DNA of 8,740 nucleotides from Nanobdellota archaeon (GTDB taxonomy: Archaea > Nanobdellota > Nanobdellia > Pacearchaeales > GW2011-AR1). The position numbers and the translations under genes are program-made. How positions within the stretch are numbered: position 1 is the first letter of the stretch; each line of letters opens with the position of its first letter. The notes under the pieces were generated by a model. That model saw only the letters and a list, made by a program, of their open reading frames with translations, was not told the DNA's origin and ran no database searches. Below, piece by piece: positions 1-6,946 of this stretch. The stretch is taken from the NCBI GenBank assembly GCA_018830685.1, contig JAHJRR010000079.1, positions 1 to 8,740 on the forward strand, in the 5' to 3' direction.

Positions 1-1
1 T

Positions 2-523
2 AAGAATAAAGAAAAAATTAGGGAACAAATTAATTATCTTAGGGGATTACAGGATTGGATACAAGAGAAATTTATAACGATGATTAATCTTACTGAGAAA
101 AATGTAATGACAAAATTGCGAAGTGAGTTCTCTTCAATTTTTTGTGAATGGTTTTTAATACTCGTTTCAGATTCTTTGTCTGTTAGGTTGGACGAAGATT
201 TTACCCCAATAATTTCTAATCAAGATTATGAGATAGAATATGATTTTCTTTCGGGAGGAGAAAGAACCGCGGTTGCTCTTGCCTATAGACTCGCCTTGAA
301 TCAAGTATTAAACTCTTTGCTGTCAAGAATCAAAACGAAAAATATGATAATCTTGGATGAGCCAACGGACGGTTTCGCAACAGAACAAATCGATAAAATG
401 CGAGATATTTTCGAGCAACTCAAAGCTGAGCAGATAATTTTAGTATCCCATGAAGAGAAAATAGAAGGCTTCGTAGACCATATCATTAGGATTAAAAAAG
501 ACAGAATATCTAGAATTGAATAA
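2..523 (+). CDS. rad50: Rad50 ATPase, C-terminal part (5'-truncated by window edge)
   Basis: C-terminal lobe of the SMC-like ATPase Rad50, which works with Mre11 in sensing and processing DNA double-strand breaks. The frame is open from base 2 with no stop, so the gene begins outside the window; the first internal ATG (80) is not its start. The visible 173 residues begin with the end of the coiled coil. The ABC signature [17 protein letters not shown] follows at about residues 83-99, then a Walker B/D-loop ([10 protein letters not shown], about 116-125) with its catalytic Glu, and the switch His in [12 protein letters not shown] (about 150). The [15 protein letters not shown] wording and the DEPTDGF D-loop are typical of Rad50 rather than of SMC proteins. 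mre11 is often adjacent in archaea and would be expected upstream. Identification is firm; only the N-terminal part is missing. Confidence 0.93.
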   Translation, partial: KNKEKIREQINYLRGLQDWIQEKFITMINLTEKNVMTKLRSEFSSIFCEWFLILVSDSLSVRLDEDFTPIISNQDYEIEYDFLSGGERTAVALAYRLALNQVLNSLLSRIKTKNMIILDEPTDGFATEQIDKMRDIFEQLKAEQIILVSHEEKIEGFVDHIIRIKKDRISRIE

Positions 524-532
524 TTCGAAACA

Positions 533-540
533 CTTTTAAA
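533..540 (+). promoter_or_regulatory. TATA box of rpoL (leaderless type)
   Basis: CTTTTAAA is centred about 25.5 bp before the rpoL ATG, with a purine-containing CGAAAC just upstream that could act as BRE. No Shine-Dalgarno sequence lies between it and the ATG. The spacing fits transcription starting at or next to the start codon. Inferred from archaeal promoter geometry. Confidence 0.6.
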
Positions 541-561
541 CCAATTTTATCCCCTACATAC

Positions 562-816
562 ATGGAAGTTAAAATTTTAAACGATGAAAGGAACGAACTT
601 GATATCGAGTTAGATAGCCTGACAATTGCAGAAGTTCTTAGAGTTTACTTAAATAAGGAAGGCGCAAAGTTGGCAGCTTGGAAACGAGACCATCCGACGA
701 AAAATCCTATTTTGCATATAGAAGGCGATAATCCCAAGAAACTTTTAAAGAGAGCAATAGCAACACTTGAAAAAGAAATTGACAAAGCCGTTGAAGAATT
801 CAAGAAATTGAAGTAA
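562..816 (+). CDS. rpoL: DNA-directed RNA polymerase subunit L (Rpo11)
   Basis: Small subunit L of archaeal RNA polymerase, homologous to eukaryotic Rpb11 and to the dimerisation part of bacterial alpha. It pairs with subunit D (Rpo3) to form the assembly platform. The 84 residues match the usual length of about 90. The family core is visible: an N-terminal strand (MEVKILNDERNELDIELD), the helix with L-x(3)-L spacing (TIAEVLRVYLNKE), the diagnostic AAWKRDHPTKNPILHIEGDNP segment split around residues 37-58, and a C-terminal amphipathic helix from the PKKLLKRAI region onward. The ATG is preceded by a correctly spaced TATA box and no Shine-Dalgarno, consistent with a leaderless mRNA. It lies 38 bp after rad50 and 50 bp before radB. 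No odd features. Confidence 0.92.
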   Translation: MEVKILNDERNELDIELDSLTIAEVLRVYLNKEGAKLAAWKRDHPTKNPILHIEGDNPKKLLKRAIATLEKEIDKAVEEFKKLK

Positions 817-837
817 TTATTTTCCACCATATAAATC

Positions 838-845
838 CTTTTAAT
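838..845 (+). promoter_or_regulatory. TATA box of radB (leaderless type)
   Basis: CTTTTAAT is centred about 25.5 bp before the radB ATG, the same spacing and nearly the same octamer as at rpoL. A second AT-rich word (TATAAAT, 830-836) lies further upstream at about 34 bp and is the alternative. The 5' flank of the ATG is pyrimidine-rich with no Shine-Dalgarno. Confidence 0.5.
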
Positions 846-866
846 CTCAAATTCTCTTTTTGTTTA

Positions 867-1607
867 ATGGTAAGAGAACCAAAAATTTCCGCAGGATCAT
901 TAGATCTAAACAAGTTCCTCTTTGGCGGATACGAAACAGACATTATTACAACGTTTTATGGTCCTGGAGGCTCGGGTAAATCAAATTTTTGTGTCCTTGT
1001 TGCAGCCTCTCAAGCGCGGAAAGGAAACAAAGTAATCTTCGTAGACACCGAAGGGGGTTTTTCTTCTGATAGATTCAGACAAGTTCATCCAGGAACAAAA
1101 GAAGAAATAGAAGCCTCGCTACAAAATATATTTCTTCTAAAACCAACTTCGTTTGCAGAACAAGAAAAAGCATTCCAAGAATTATTAATTCATGTAAAAA
1201 AAAGAGATATCTCTTTAATTATCATTGATTCAATGGCGATGCTTTATCGCTTAGAACTTGGTGATGCAATAACTGCAAAAGATAATGAAAAAATTTCCGA
1301 AGTAAATAGAAAGCTCGCAAAGCAGTTAAGGTCTCTAAATGAAATTGCAAGAAAGCAAAATATTTCCGTAATCGTAACAAATCAGGTTTACTCAACATTT
1401 ACTCAAAACTCTGAAGATAAAAATTTCGAAAGACAAGTCTCGATGGTTGGTGGTGACCTTTTAAAATATTGGAGCAAATGTCTCATCGAACTCCAAAACT
1501 ATCATGGTAAAAGAAAACTCATCCTAAAAAAGCACCGAAGTCTTCCGGTCAAAGAATTTGCATTTGAAATTATCGGAGCAGGAATTAGAAAAAGGGGATT
1601 ATTTTGA
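867..1607 (+). CDS. radB: DNA repair and recombination protein RadB
   Basis: RecA-fold ATPase of the archaeal RadB type, a RadA paralog thought to assist homologous recombination. Its 246 residues contain only the ATPase core; the N-terminal helix-hairpin-helix domain that marks RadA is absent. Walker A is GPGGSGKS (residues 32-39), the acidic VDTEGGF follows at 59-65, and Walker B is SLIIIDS (116-122). The loop-2 region carries VTNQVYS (170-176), as in RecA/RadA relatives. A basic C-terminal stretch (KRKLILKKHRSLP) replaces longer RadA sequence. It follows rad50 and rpoL on the same strand, so recombination genes cluster here. Its last 9 bp overlap the end of topA on the other strand, leaving no room for a separate terminator. 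A more distant KaiC/RadA-like ATPase is the alternative, but length and motifs favour RadB. Confidence 0.88.
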   Translation: MVREPKISAGSLDLNKFLFGGYETDIITTFYGPGGSGKSNFCVLVAASQARKGNKVIFVDTEGGFSSDRFRQVHPGTKEEIEASLQNIFLLKPTSFAEQEKAFQELLIHVKKRDISLIIIDSMAMLYRLELGDAITAKDNEKISEVNRKLAKQLRSLNEIARKQNISVIVTNQVYSTFTQNSEDKNFERQVSMVGGDLLKYWSKCLIELQNYHGKRKLILKKHRSLPVKEFAFEIIGAGIRKRGLF

Positions 1608-3791
1608 TTTCTTCTCAACCTTCTTCCCACCTACTTTCTTTTTCTCTTTCCCATGATCGACAATTTTTCCATCAACAATTTCAACTTCACCACTCGCCAA
1701 TTTCTCCTTAAACTCTGATTTCTTTTTTTGTAACTCTTCATTTGAAGGACACTTAGGATTAAAACAAAACTTCCACGGAGCCCGCCCTTTCTGAAAACTC
1801 ATAACTAGTGGAAACCCACACTCCTGACACATTTCCAATTCTCCTTCTTTAGTCCTCGCGGGTTTCATCATTCCCCTCGGTGGCAACGAATAAATTGTCT
1901 TACAATCAGGATAAGCATCACACGAAACAAAATACCGACTAAACTTTTTTCCATACATAATCCGCAATTTTCCCTTATGACAAACAGGACACTCATTCAG
2001 GGTGTTCGCTTCCTTCTCTTGTTCCCAAACAATCGCGTTCGCATCAGCCAAACTCTTTCCCATTTTTTCTAAATTTTCCTCCATCCCTTTCGCAATTTTT
2101 GTAACAGCCTTCCTTGCTTTATCCAAAATTTTATTTTCCTTCTTTTCAAAGTCTCCTTTCGCGACCTCAATTTTCTCTAATTCCTTTGTCATTTCCTTCG
2201 TCAACTTCTCATCTAAGATAATCGGCGAATACTTCTCAAGCGTCTCTGTCATTTTCATCCCTAATTCCGTTACTTCAATACTTTTCTCCCTAACATATCC
2301 TCTCGAATACAATGTCTCAATAATGGCTGCTCGTGTTGCCTTAGTCCCAAGTCCTCTTTTTTCAAGCTCTCGAACAAGTGAAGCCGCAGAATATCTTCTC
2401 GGAGGCTTAGTCTCTTTTTCCTCAGTCCTAATCTCTAATACATCAACTTCGCCATCGATTGTGGGAACTTTTGACTCCTTAATCGAAGAAGGATAAACAT
2501 TCATCCAACCTTTATCTTTAATCTGAACACCTTTAGCCCCAAAATTTAAATTATTAACAACAACATTAATTTTTTTATTCTCAACTCTTGCTGCATCACA
2601 AAAACATGCGATAAACCGCTTCACAATTAAATCATAAATTTTCTTGTCCCCTTCAGGAATCTTCTTAATCTCTCCCGTCGGATAAATCGCAGGATGCGCA
2701 GGGTCTTCTTTTTTTCCTTGCGTAGGTTTCTTGTTTATGGCATACTTAACTTGTATTGTATATTTCTTCAAATTCTTCAAAATTTTATTGTAGTTAATCT
2801 CAGCAGGATACTTTTGGCTCGAAGTTCTCGGATATGAAATCATTCCGGCAAGATAAAGGTTCTGGGCAATCTTTAAAGTTTGCGAAGGAGTGTAACCATG
2901 ATTCCTATAAGATTCTGTCTGTAGCGTCGTCAAATCAAACGGAATCGGAGCCGCAACATTTTCTTCACTAATCGTAGTAGTCGCCTGTCCTTTTCTCCCC
3001 TGCAAATGTTTAAATTTCAAAAGTTCCCCTTTATTAAAAATATCCTTCGGATGTTTGACCTCAATCTTTTGACTTTTGATATCTTTTATCTGTAAAAAGA
3101 TTTGCCAATAAGGCTCAGACTTAAATGCATTAATTTCCCTTTCCTTGTCTGTAACAATTTTTAAAGCAGGACCCTGCACCCTACCAATAGACAAAATTCT
3201 AAATGTCCCTGTCGAAGACAAGGCCTTCATTAAACCTCTAGACAAATTAACTCCATAAAACCAGTCAATGTAATGCCTGGTTTCCCCCGCAATAGCGGCG
3301 CCCCAATTCAACCGAGGTGATAATTCTTCAAATGATTTATCAAGCGCTTCTTTAGTCAAGGACGAAAACTTCATTCTTTTTGCATCTTTTTGTTTACAAA
3401 TAAACCTCACGACATTCCAGCCAATAACTTCTCCCTCGACATCAAAGTCCGTAGCTACAATAAACTCATCAGCTTCCTTCGCCAACTTTTTCAATGTGGT
3501 CAGATACTTCTTCGTAAAAGCACCTCGCCCTTTTTGATGCGCAGGTTGCCACTCAACTTCAAAATTTGGAAATGGTCCCCTCTTTGCAATTTGCTGAATG
3601 CCAAACAAATGCCCAACTGCACAACCAACAATATATTTACGATTGCCTTTATAAAATTCATAATACGAAACCTTATCCTTATTAGTAATTTTCTCGTCTG
3701 TTGCATTACTCAACGCCGTCGCTATTTTTTCTGCAGCTGCCGGTTTTTCTGTAATAATCAGGGTTGTGTTTTTATTTTTCTTCTTTACCAT
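1599..3791 (-). CDS. topA: DNA topoisomerase IA (archaeal topoisomerase I/III type)
   Basis: Type IA topoisomerase that cuts one DNA strand through a 5'-phosphotyrosine and relaxes negative supercoils or unlinks DNA. The TOPRIM domain starts at LIITEKPAAAEKIA, with the conserved Glu at residue 15, and its acidic triad is in ATDFDVEGEVIG (Asp115, Asp117, Glu119). The central toroid contains GRVQGPAL (203-210) and the active-site ISYPRTSS with catalytic Tyr320. The C-terminus has two four-Cys zinc ribbons: Cys601/604/624/630 and Cys655/658/676/681. It ends in a Lys-rich tail (GKEKKKVGGKKVEKKSK), probably for nonspecific DNA contact. At 730 residues, all catalytic parts are intact. The ATG overlaps the xerA stop by one base (TAATG) with no Shine-Dalgarno, suggesting reinitiation from xerA. 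No reverse gyrase helicase domain is present. Confidence 0.95.
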   Translation of the reverse strand: MVKKKNKNTTLIITEKPAAAEKIATALSNATDEKITNKDKVSYYEFYKGNRKYIVGCAVGHLFGIQQIAKRGPFPNFEVEWQPAHQKGRGAFTKKYLTTLKKLAKEADEFIVATDFDVEGEVIGWNVVRFICKQKDAKRMKFSSLTKEALDKSFEELSPRLNWGAAIAGETRHYIDWFYGVNLSRGLMKALSSTGTFRILSIGRVQGPALKIVTDKEREINAFKSEPYWQIFLQIKDIKSQKIEVKHPKDIFNKGELLKFKHLQGRKGQATTTISEENVAAPIPFDLTTLQTESYRNHGYTPSQTLKIAQNLYLAGMISYPRTSSQKYPAEINYNKILKNLKKYTIQVKYAINKKPTQGKKEDPAHPAIYPTGEIKKIPEGDKKIYDLIVKRFIACFCDAARVENKKINVVVNNLNFGAKGVQIKDKGWMNVYPSSIKESKVPTIDGEVDVLEIRTEEKETKPPRRYSAASLVRELEKRGLGTKATRAAIIETLYSRGYVREKSIEVTELGMKMTETLEKYSPIILDEKLTKEMTKELEKIEVAKGDFEKKENKILDKARKAVTKIAKGMEENLEKMGKSLADANAIVWEQEKEANTLNECPVCHKGKLRIMYGKKFSRYFVSCDAYPDCKTIYSLPPRGMMKPARTKEGELEMCQECGFPLVMSFQKGRAPWKFCFNPKCPSNEELQKKKSEFKEKLASGEVEIVDGKIVDHGKEKKKVGGKKVEKKSK

Positions 3792-4594
3792 TATAAATTA
3801 TCTAAAGGAGACTTTATATTTTTAATTGATGCTTGTGATATCTGTGTATAGATTTGAGTTGTTTTAATAGAAGAATGTCCAAGAAGTTTCTGAATGATTC
3901 TCAAATCAGTTCCCTTTTCTAAAAGATGCGTTGCAAAACTGTGCCTTAACAAATGAGGATAGACTCTTTTTCTAATGCCCGCTTTTTTTGCAGAATTTGA
4001 TAAAATCTTTTGAATAGTAGAAGTCGTTAATTTACCGCCTCTTTGAGATTCAAATAAATATTTTGAATTAGACAAATTGACAAGATTATTTAATTCATTT
4101 TTTATAGAATCCGGAAGCTTAACAAATCTATCCTTTTTTCCCTTACCTAAACAAATTTTAATTAAATTTTCCTCTAAATCAATATCAGATTTTTTTAGAT
4201 TAATAATTTCAGAAACCCTTATCCCAGTTCCATAAATCAATTTGATAATGGTTTTGTGTTTTATATTAGTAGTAATTTCAATTAATTTTTTCAATTCATT
4301 AATTGTCAAAATATCTGGTAGAGATTTATTCTTTTTAGGCTTATTAAAATATATATCTTGTTTTAAAATTTCTTTAAAGAAAAATTGAATAGCAGATGAA
4401 GCCAAAGACACTGTAGAAGGATTGTTCTTATTTAATAAATTTCTCAGATAATCTTTAGCGGAATTTTCATTTATACCAAATTTTTTAGAATAATCTAAAT
4501 ATTTTCCTACAGCATACAAATAAGAATTAATAGATTCTTTAGAATAATTTCTAAATTCCAATTCCTTTTTTAATTTGATTAGTAGCCCATTCAC
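3791..4594 (-). CDS. xerA: Tyrosine recombinase, XerA-like
   Basis: Site-specific tyrosine recombinase. In archaea XerA resolves chromosome dimers at a dif site; a role as an element integrase is the alternative. The N-terminal SAM-like core-binding domain (about 1-85, including the RNYSKESINSYLYAVGKYL type helix) precedes the catalytic domain. All catalytic residues are visible: Arg126 in GTGIRVSE, Lys151 in the GKGKKDR hairpin, HLLRH (His214, Arg217), His240 in LLGHSS, and Tyr249 in TTQIYTQ. Length 267 is normal for XerA/XerD. The start is GTG: the nearby ATG at 4590 is out of frame and stops after three codons, while GTG lies about 25 bp after a TATA box, fitting a leaderless mRNA. It is fused to topA by TAATG. 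Visibly more AT-rich than topA. Confidence 0.87.
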   Translation of the reverse strand: MNGLLIKLKKELEFRNYSKESINSYLYAVGKYLDYSKKFGINENSAKDYLRNLLNKNNPSTVSLASSAIQFFFKEILKQDIYFNKPKKNKSLPDILTINELKKLIEITTNIKHKTIIKLIYGTGIRVSEIINLKKSDIDLEENLIKICLGKGKKDRFVKLPDSIKNELNNLVNLSNSKYLFESQRGGKLTTSTIQKILSNSAKKAGIRKRVYPHLLRHSFATHLLEKGTDLRIIQKLLGHSSIKTTQIYTQISQASIKNIKSPLDNL

Positions 4595-4613
4595 TATTCT
4601 ACATAATCCTCCA

Positions 4614-4623
4614 TATATATAAA
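4614..4623 (-). promoter_or_regulatory. TATA box of the xerA-topA operon
   Basis: On the - strand TTTATATATA is centred about 24.5 bp before the GTG of xerA, preceded by an A-rich CCAAATAA flank that could be the BRE. A GGAGG lies between box and gene but 13 nt from the GTG, too far for an ordinary Shine-Dalgarno. The simplest reading is a leaderless transcript starting at the GTG; the box would serve both xerA and topA. Confidence 0.55.
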
Positions 4624-4629
4624 TTATTT

Positions 4630-4880
4630 GGAATTAATTCCATATAATCTCTTGTTGCTTGGCTTCGCCCAAATTTTAATTTTTCTTTTCTTTCCCACCC
4701 TAACGATACGAGAGATAAGCCCGCAGTCCTTCGGACAATTTGTTTTTTGCCGTTGACAAAAATAGAAAAACTTCTTTTATCCGACCAACGAAAACAAACC
4801 ACGAAATTAAAATTTCGCATAACCAAGGATAAAAGGTTCGTTTCACTCACGCAAATTTTTCATTTATATGGGGAGTTCCT
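4630..4880 (+). repeat. Left copy of an inverted, hairpin-rich repeat
   Basis: Noncoding stretch sharing collinear blocks with the opposite strand of 6997-7192. The blocks are TTGTTGCTTG (4652-4661, inside a weaker match from about 4638), TTTTAATTTTTCTTTTC (4674-4690, one mismatch, low complexity), GAGAGATAAGCCCGC (4710-4724, 15 of 15) and ATGGGGAGTTCCT (4868-4880, 13 of 13). Spacing between blocks differs from the other copy, so the two have diverged by insertion or deletion. It also holds small hairpins: the palindrome GGAATTAATTCC (4630-4641), GTCC-TTC-GGAC near 4727, and a stem CTTTTATCC/GGATAAAAG (4774-4782 with 4827-4835) enclosing CGAAATT/AATTTCG (4802-4808 with 4811-4817). The nature of the repeat is unknown. 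Confidence 0.6.
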
Positions 4881-4926
4881 AATCCTTCGGATAATTTGTC
4901 GGCTTCGCCGAAAATTATTTTAACAC
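4881..4926. other. Short hairpins after the mini-protein gene, possible terminator
   Basis: Contains ATCC-TTC-GGAT (4882 onward) and CGGC-TTC-GCCG (about 4900-4910), two 4-bp stems with TTC loops. The first, with its AATTTGT tail, repeats the hairpin near 4727 with one base changed. It lies directly downstream of the - strand operon 4927-6922 and could terminate or stabilise that transcript; this is inference from position. Confidence 0.3.
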
Positions 4927-5013
4927 CTAGGAAGAATAAACAAAATAACTAATAGTTCCAACGAGAACAAAAAGCCCTAAAATAATCCATCCAATTATTT
5001 CCCCTATTTTCAT
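4927..5013 (-). CDS. 28-residue single-span membrane peptide
   Basis: Short gene not recognised as any named family. The product is 28 residues, starting MKIGEIIGW, with a hydrophobic run (IILGLFVLVGTISYFVY) filling most of its length and ending YSS, so it should be a one-pass membrane peptide. Evidence that it is translated is positional. Its ATG overlaps the TGA of the HNH gene as ATGA, the same junction as the one upstream in the operon. An AGGAG lies six bases before the ATG, inside the end of the HNH gene. It would be the third product of the ribbon-helix-helix/HNH operon and may associate with the membrane span of the HNH protein, but its role is unknown. A chance reading frame is possible at this length. 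Confidence 0.55.
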   Translation of the reverse strand: MKIGEIIGWIILGLFVLVGTISYFVYSS

Positions 5014-6617
5014 CTTTTTCTCCTACTTTTTCTTGCATAGACGCTTAATCTTTTTTGTTGTCTTCTTTTTTCAATTTCTTTCTGTATATGTTCTGGAAAA
5101 TCAGAATCTTCCATCTCTAATTGTTCCCTTAATTGCCTGATTCCTGATTCCCAATCTTTAAAATCTATAAGAAGATGATTTAGTTTTTTGTGTTTCTCAT
5201 AAGGGATTGAAATAAGATTAGAATTTTCATTATTCAATTTATCTGCATCAATATGGTGGACTTCTTTACCTGACAGATTTTTATCAAATTTTTTATAAAG
5301 ATATCTATGTAATGGCTCATTACCTTGACTTGAGAATTTAATATAACCCGTTTCTTCATCATAAAAAATATTAGGATATCTTTGCTTATATTTATCCAAG
5401 GCTTTTTTTATGAAAAATTCTTTATTTTCTTTCTCGAATTTTAATTTCTTAGAACCTAGGTCTTTTTCTATAGTTATTATTTTCTCTTCTTCATTTTCCA
5501 ATTTTTCTCTTTGTTTTTCTAGTTTGGAAATTCTATCTTTTTGTCTTTGTTCTTCAAATCTCAATCTTTTTTCTAGTTCTTCTTTAGCTTTTCCTTCTGT
5601 ATCTTTAATCTCCTTTTTTAGAGAACTTATTTTATCTTTTCCTTTATTAATTAATAAATTCATATTTTCAATCTCTGAATTTAAACTTTTTATAGAACTT
5701 TGAAGATTTTCTTTATCTTTCTTCAAATTATCAATTTCATCTAAAAGAGAATTTTTTTCTTCTAAAATTTGGTTTTTTAATTTTTCTTCTTTCTTTCGTT
5801 TGAAAAATGCAAAATATCCGACCCCTGCAGATAAAATAATTAAAACAAGAACTCCAAAAATAATAAAATTTTTATTTCGTTTATCTTCTTCTTGTTGCAA
5901 AACTAAAGAACTCTTTAAACAAGTTCCGTTTTCAAATCTATCCGATTTACACTCAAAAGAACACATATAACTTTCACCTTCTTCCTTAGTAGAAGATTCT
6001 AAACAAATTTTATCTTGACAATTTAATCTTCCATTTGGACAATCAACTACTTTTTGACTTCCACAAAAACCAGCAATATTACAAATTCCAGAACCACATT
6101 TTGAATCGTCATATAATGAATTACATTGAGAACCATCATTAAGACAAACTTCATTATCGCATAATTTACAAATTTCTTTTTGTTTTGTAACTATTTTCCA
6201 CTCAGATGTTATTTTTGGTTCTAAAATTGTTGGCTCAAATTTTTCTATCCAATATTTACTCGCCCAACTTCCTCCTGAACTTATTCTTTCTTCTTGATGG
6301 GTTTCAGAGCTTCTTGGCTCAACTTCCAATTGGATAGATGTGGGAGTATTAATCCCAAACCATTCAGAGCGAAGAGTATAGTTTAACTCTACTTTAATTG
6401 GGATTGTGAGATTATTATAAACAATAAAAGAGAGATGATTATTCTCAAAACTTACAAGTTCATTCACATTTAAATTTGCCCCTTCAAATTCTTCATCAAA
6501 ATAAAACCATTCTTCCTCAACCTCATAACTTTCATTTTTAGTATATTGACAATCCAAAGCCAAAACGGAATTTATAAGAAATAATGCTAAAAAGAAAAAT
6601 AATAATTGTTTTTTCAT
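5010..6617 (-). CDS. Membrane-anchored Cys-rich/coiled-coil protein with cytoplasmic HNH domain
   Basis: 535 residues in an uncommon order. Residues 1-21 form a signal peptide (KKQLLFFFLALFLINSVLA). Residues 22-149 are a probable beta-rich outer domain with NxS/T sites. Residues 150-233 hold 13 cysteines (CKLC, CGSGIC, CPNGRLNC, CSFEC and others), suggesting disulphides or metal sites. A membrane span lies at 251-272, followed by positive FKRKKEEK, which places the rest inside the cell. Residues 274-400 are a charged coiled coil. An HNH nuclease-like domain lies at about 425-485: LHRYLYKKF, then VHHIDADKLNNENSNL (His454, His455, Asp457, Asn467) and EKHKKLNH (His476, His481). A basic tail follows. 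The start overlaps the upstream regulator gene by ATGA, and the end overlaps the 28-residue gene likewise. The HNH fold is well supported; nuclease activity and target are unknown. A defence, toxin or element-encoded function is conceivable. Confidence 0.8.
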   Translation of the reverse strand: MKKQLLFFFLALFLINSVLALDCQYTKNESYEVEEEWFYFDEEFEGANLNVNELVSFENNHLSFIVYNNLTIPIKVELNYTLRSEWFGINTPTSIQLEVEPRSSETHQEERISSGGSWASKYWIEKFEPTILEPKITSEWKIVTKQKEICKLCDNEVCLNDGSQCNSLYDDSKCGSGICNIAGFCGSQKVVDCPNGRLNCQDKICLESSTKEEGESYMCSFECKSDRFENGTCLKSSLVLQQEEDKRNKNFIIFGVLVLIILSAGVGYFAFFKRKKEEKLKNQILEEKNSLLDEIDNLKKDKENLQSSIKSLNSEIENMNLLINKGKDKISSLKKEIKDTEGKAKEELEKRLRFEEQRQKDRISKLEKQREKLENEEEKIITIEKDLGSKKLKFEKENKEFFIKKALDKYKQRYPNIFYDEETGYIKFSSQGNEPLHRYLYKKFDKNLSGKEVHHIDADKLNNENSNLISIPYEKHKKLNHLLIDFKDWESGIRQLREQLEMEDSDFPEHIQKEIEKRRQQKRLSVYARKSRRKR

Positions 6618-6922
6618 TTTTTAAGAGCCTCGTCTTTTATTTTATTTAAAACTTCTTTTCTTGCTTCTTCAATATCTTTTGGAATTTTTGAAAAACCAGT
6701 AAATTCTTTGAAATCTCTTTCATCTATTACAAGCCTAATATAATCTTTAACAGCTTCTTTTGACATTGCATCTTTTTCTTCATTGACGAAATCTGCAAGT
6801 GCTCTTTTTATCCAAGACATTTTATCAACGCCTTCACTTTTTGAGAGGTATTCTATATCCTTTAACAAGTCAGTATCTATTCTCAAACCTAATTGAATTG
6901 TTTTCTTTTCTTCTTTTACCAT
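6614..6922 (-). CDS. Ribbon-helix-helix DNA-binding protein
   Basis: 102-residue protein with a probable Arc/MetJ/CopG-type ribbon-helix-helix at its N-terminus: the strand TIQLGLRID (8-16), helix TDLLKDIEYLSKSEG (17-31), a turn, then helix MSWIKRALADFVNEE (35-49). Such proteins dimerise through the strand and usually repress their own operon; many are antitoxins. The C-terminal half (DYIRLVIDERDFKEFTGF and a final Lys/Glu-rich helix) is not recognised and could bind a partner, as antitoxin tails do. It is the first gene of a three-gene - strand operon; its TGA overlaps the ATG of the HNH gene (ATGA). A TATA box about 29 bp upstream and a 10-bp-spaced ATGATA direct repeat suggest a nearly leaderless, self-regulated transcript. 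The antitoxin role is inference. Confidence 0.78.
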   Translation of the reverse strand: MVKEEKKTIQLGLRIDTDLLKDIEYLSKSEGVDKMSWIKRALADFVNEEKDAMSKEAVKDYIRLVIDERDFKEFTGFSKIPKDIEEARKEVLNKIKDEALKK

Positions 6923-6938
6923 ATGATATTAAATGATA
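6923..6938. promoter_or_regulatory. Candidate operator of the ribbon-helix-helix protein
   Basis: ATGATA-TTAA-ATGATA: two identical hexamers whose starts are exactly 10 bp apart, one helical turn, lying between the TATA box and the start codon of the ribbon-helix-helix gene. Proteins of this fold commonly bind such tandem half-sites as stacked dimers and repress their own operon. AT-rich sequence makes chance matches possible. Confidence 0.4.
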
Positions 6939-6946
6939 ACAATTAG

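Noticed and set aside
2002..2496. 164-codon + strand frame inside topA
   Set aside because: Antisense shadow of the strongly conserved topoisomerase gene; Ser/Phe-rich composition is typical of reversed Lys/Glu codons.
4588..4590. ATG as start codon of xerA
   Set aside because: It is out of frame with the recombinase and meets a stop after three codons; the GTG at 4594 is in frame and at leaderless distance from the TATA box.
4599..4850. 83-codon - strand reading frame just upstream of xerA
   Set aside because: It runs straight through the hairpins and shared blocks of the left repeat, its end covers the xerA TATA box, and its product resembles no family; better explained as chance frame in structured repeat DNA.
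5410..5703. 97-codon + strand frame opposite the HNH protein coiled coil
   Set aside because: Ser/Phe/Leu-rich shadow produced by reading Lys/Glu-rich coiled-coil codons backwards.
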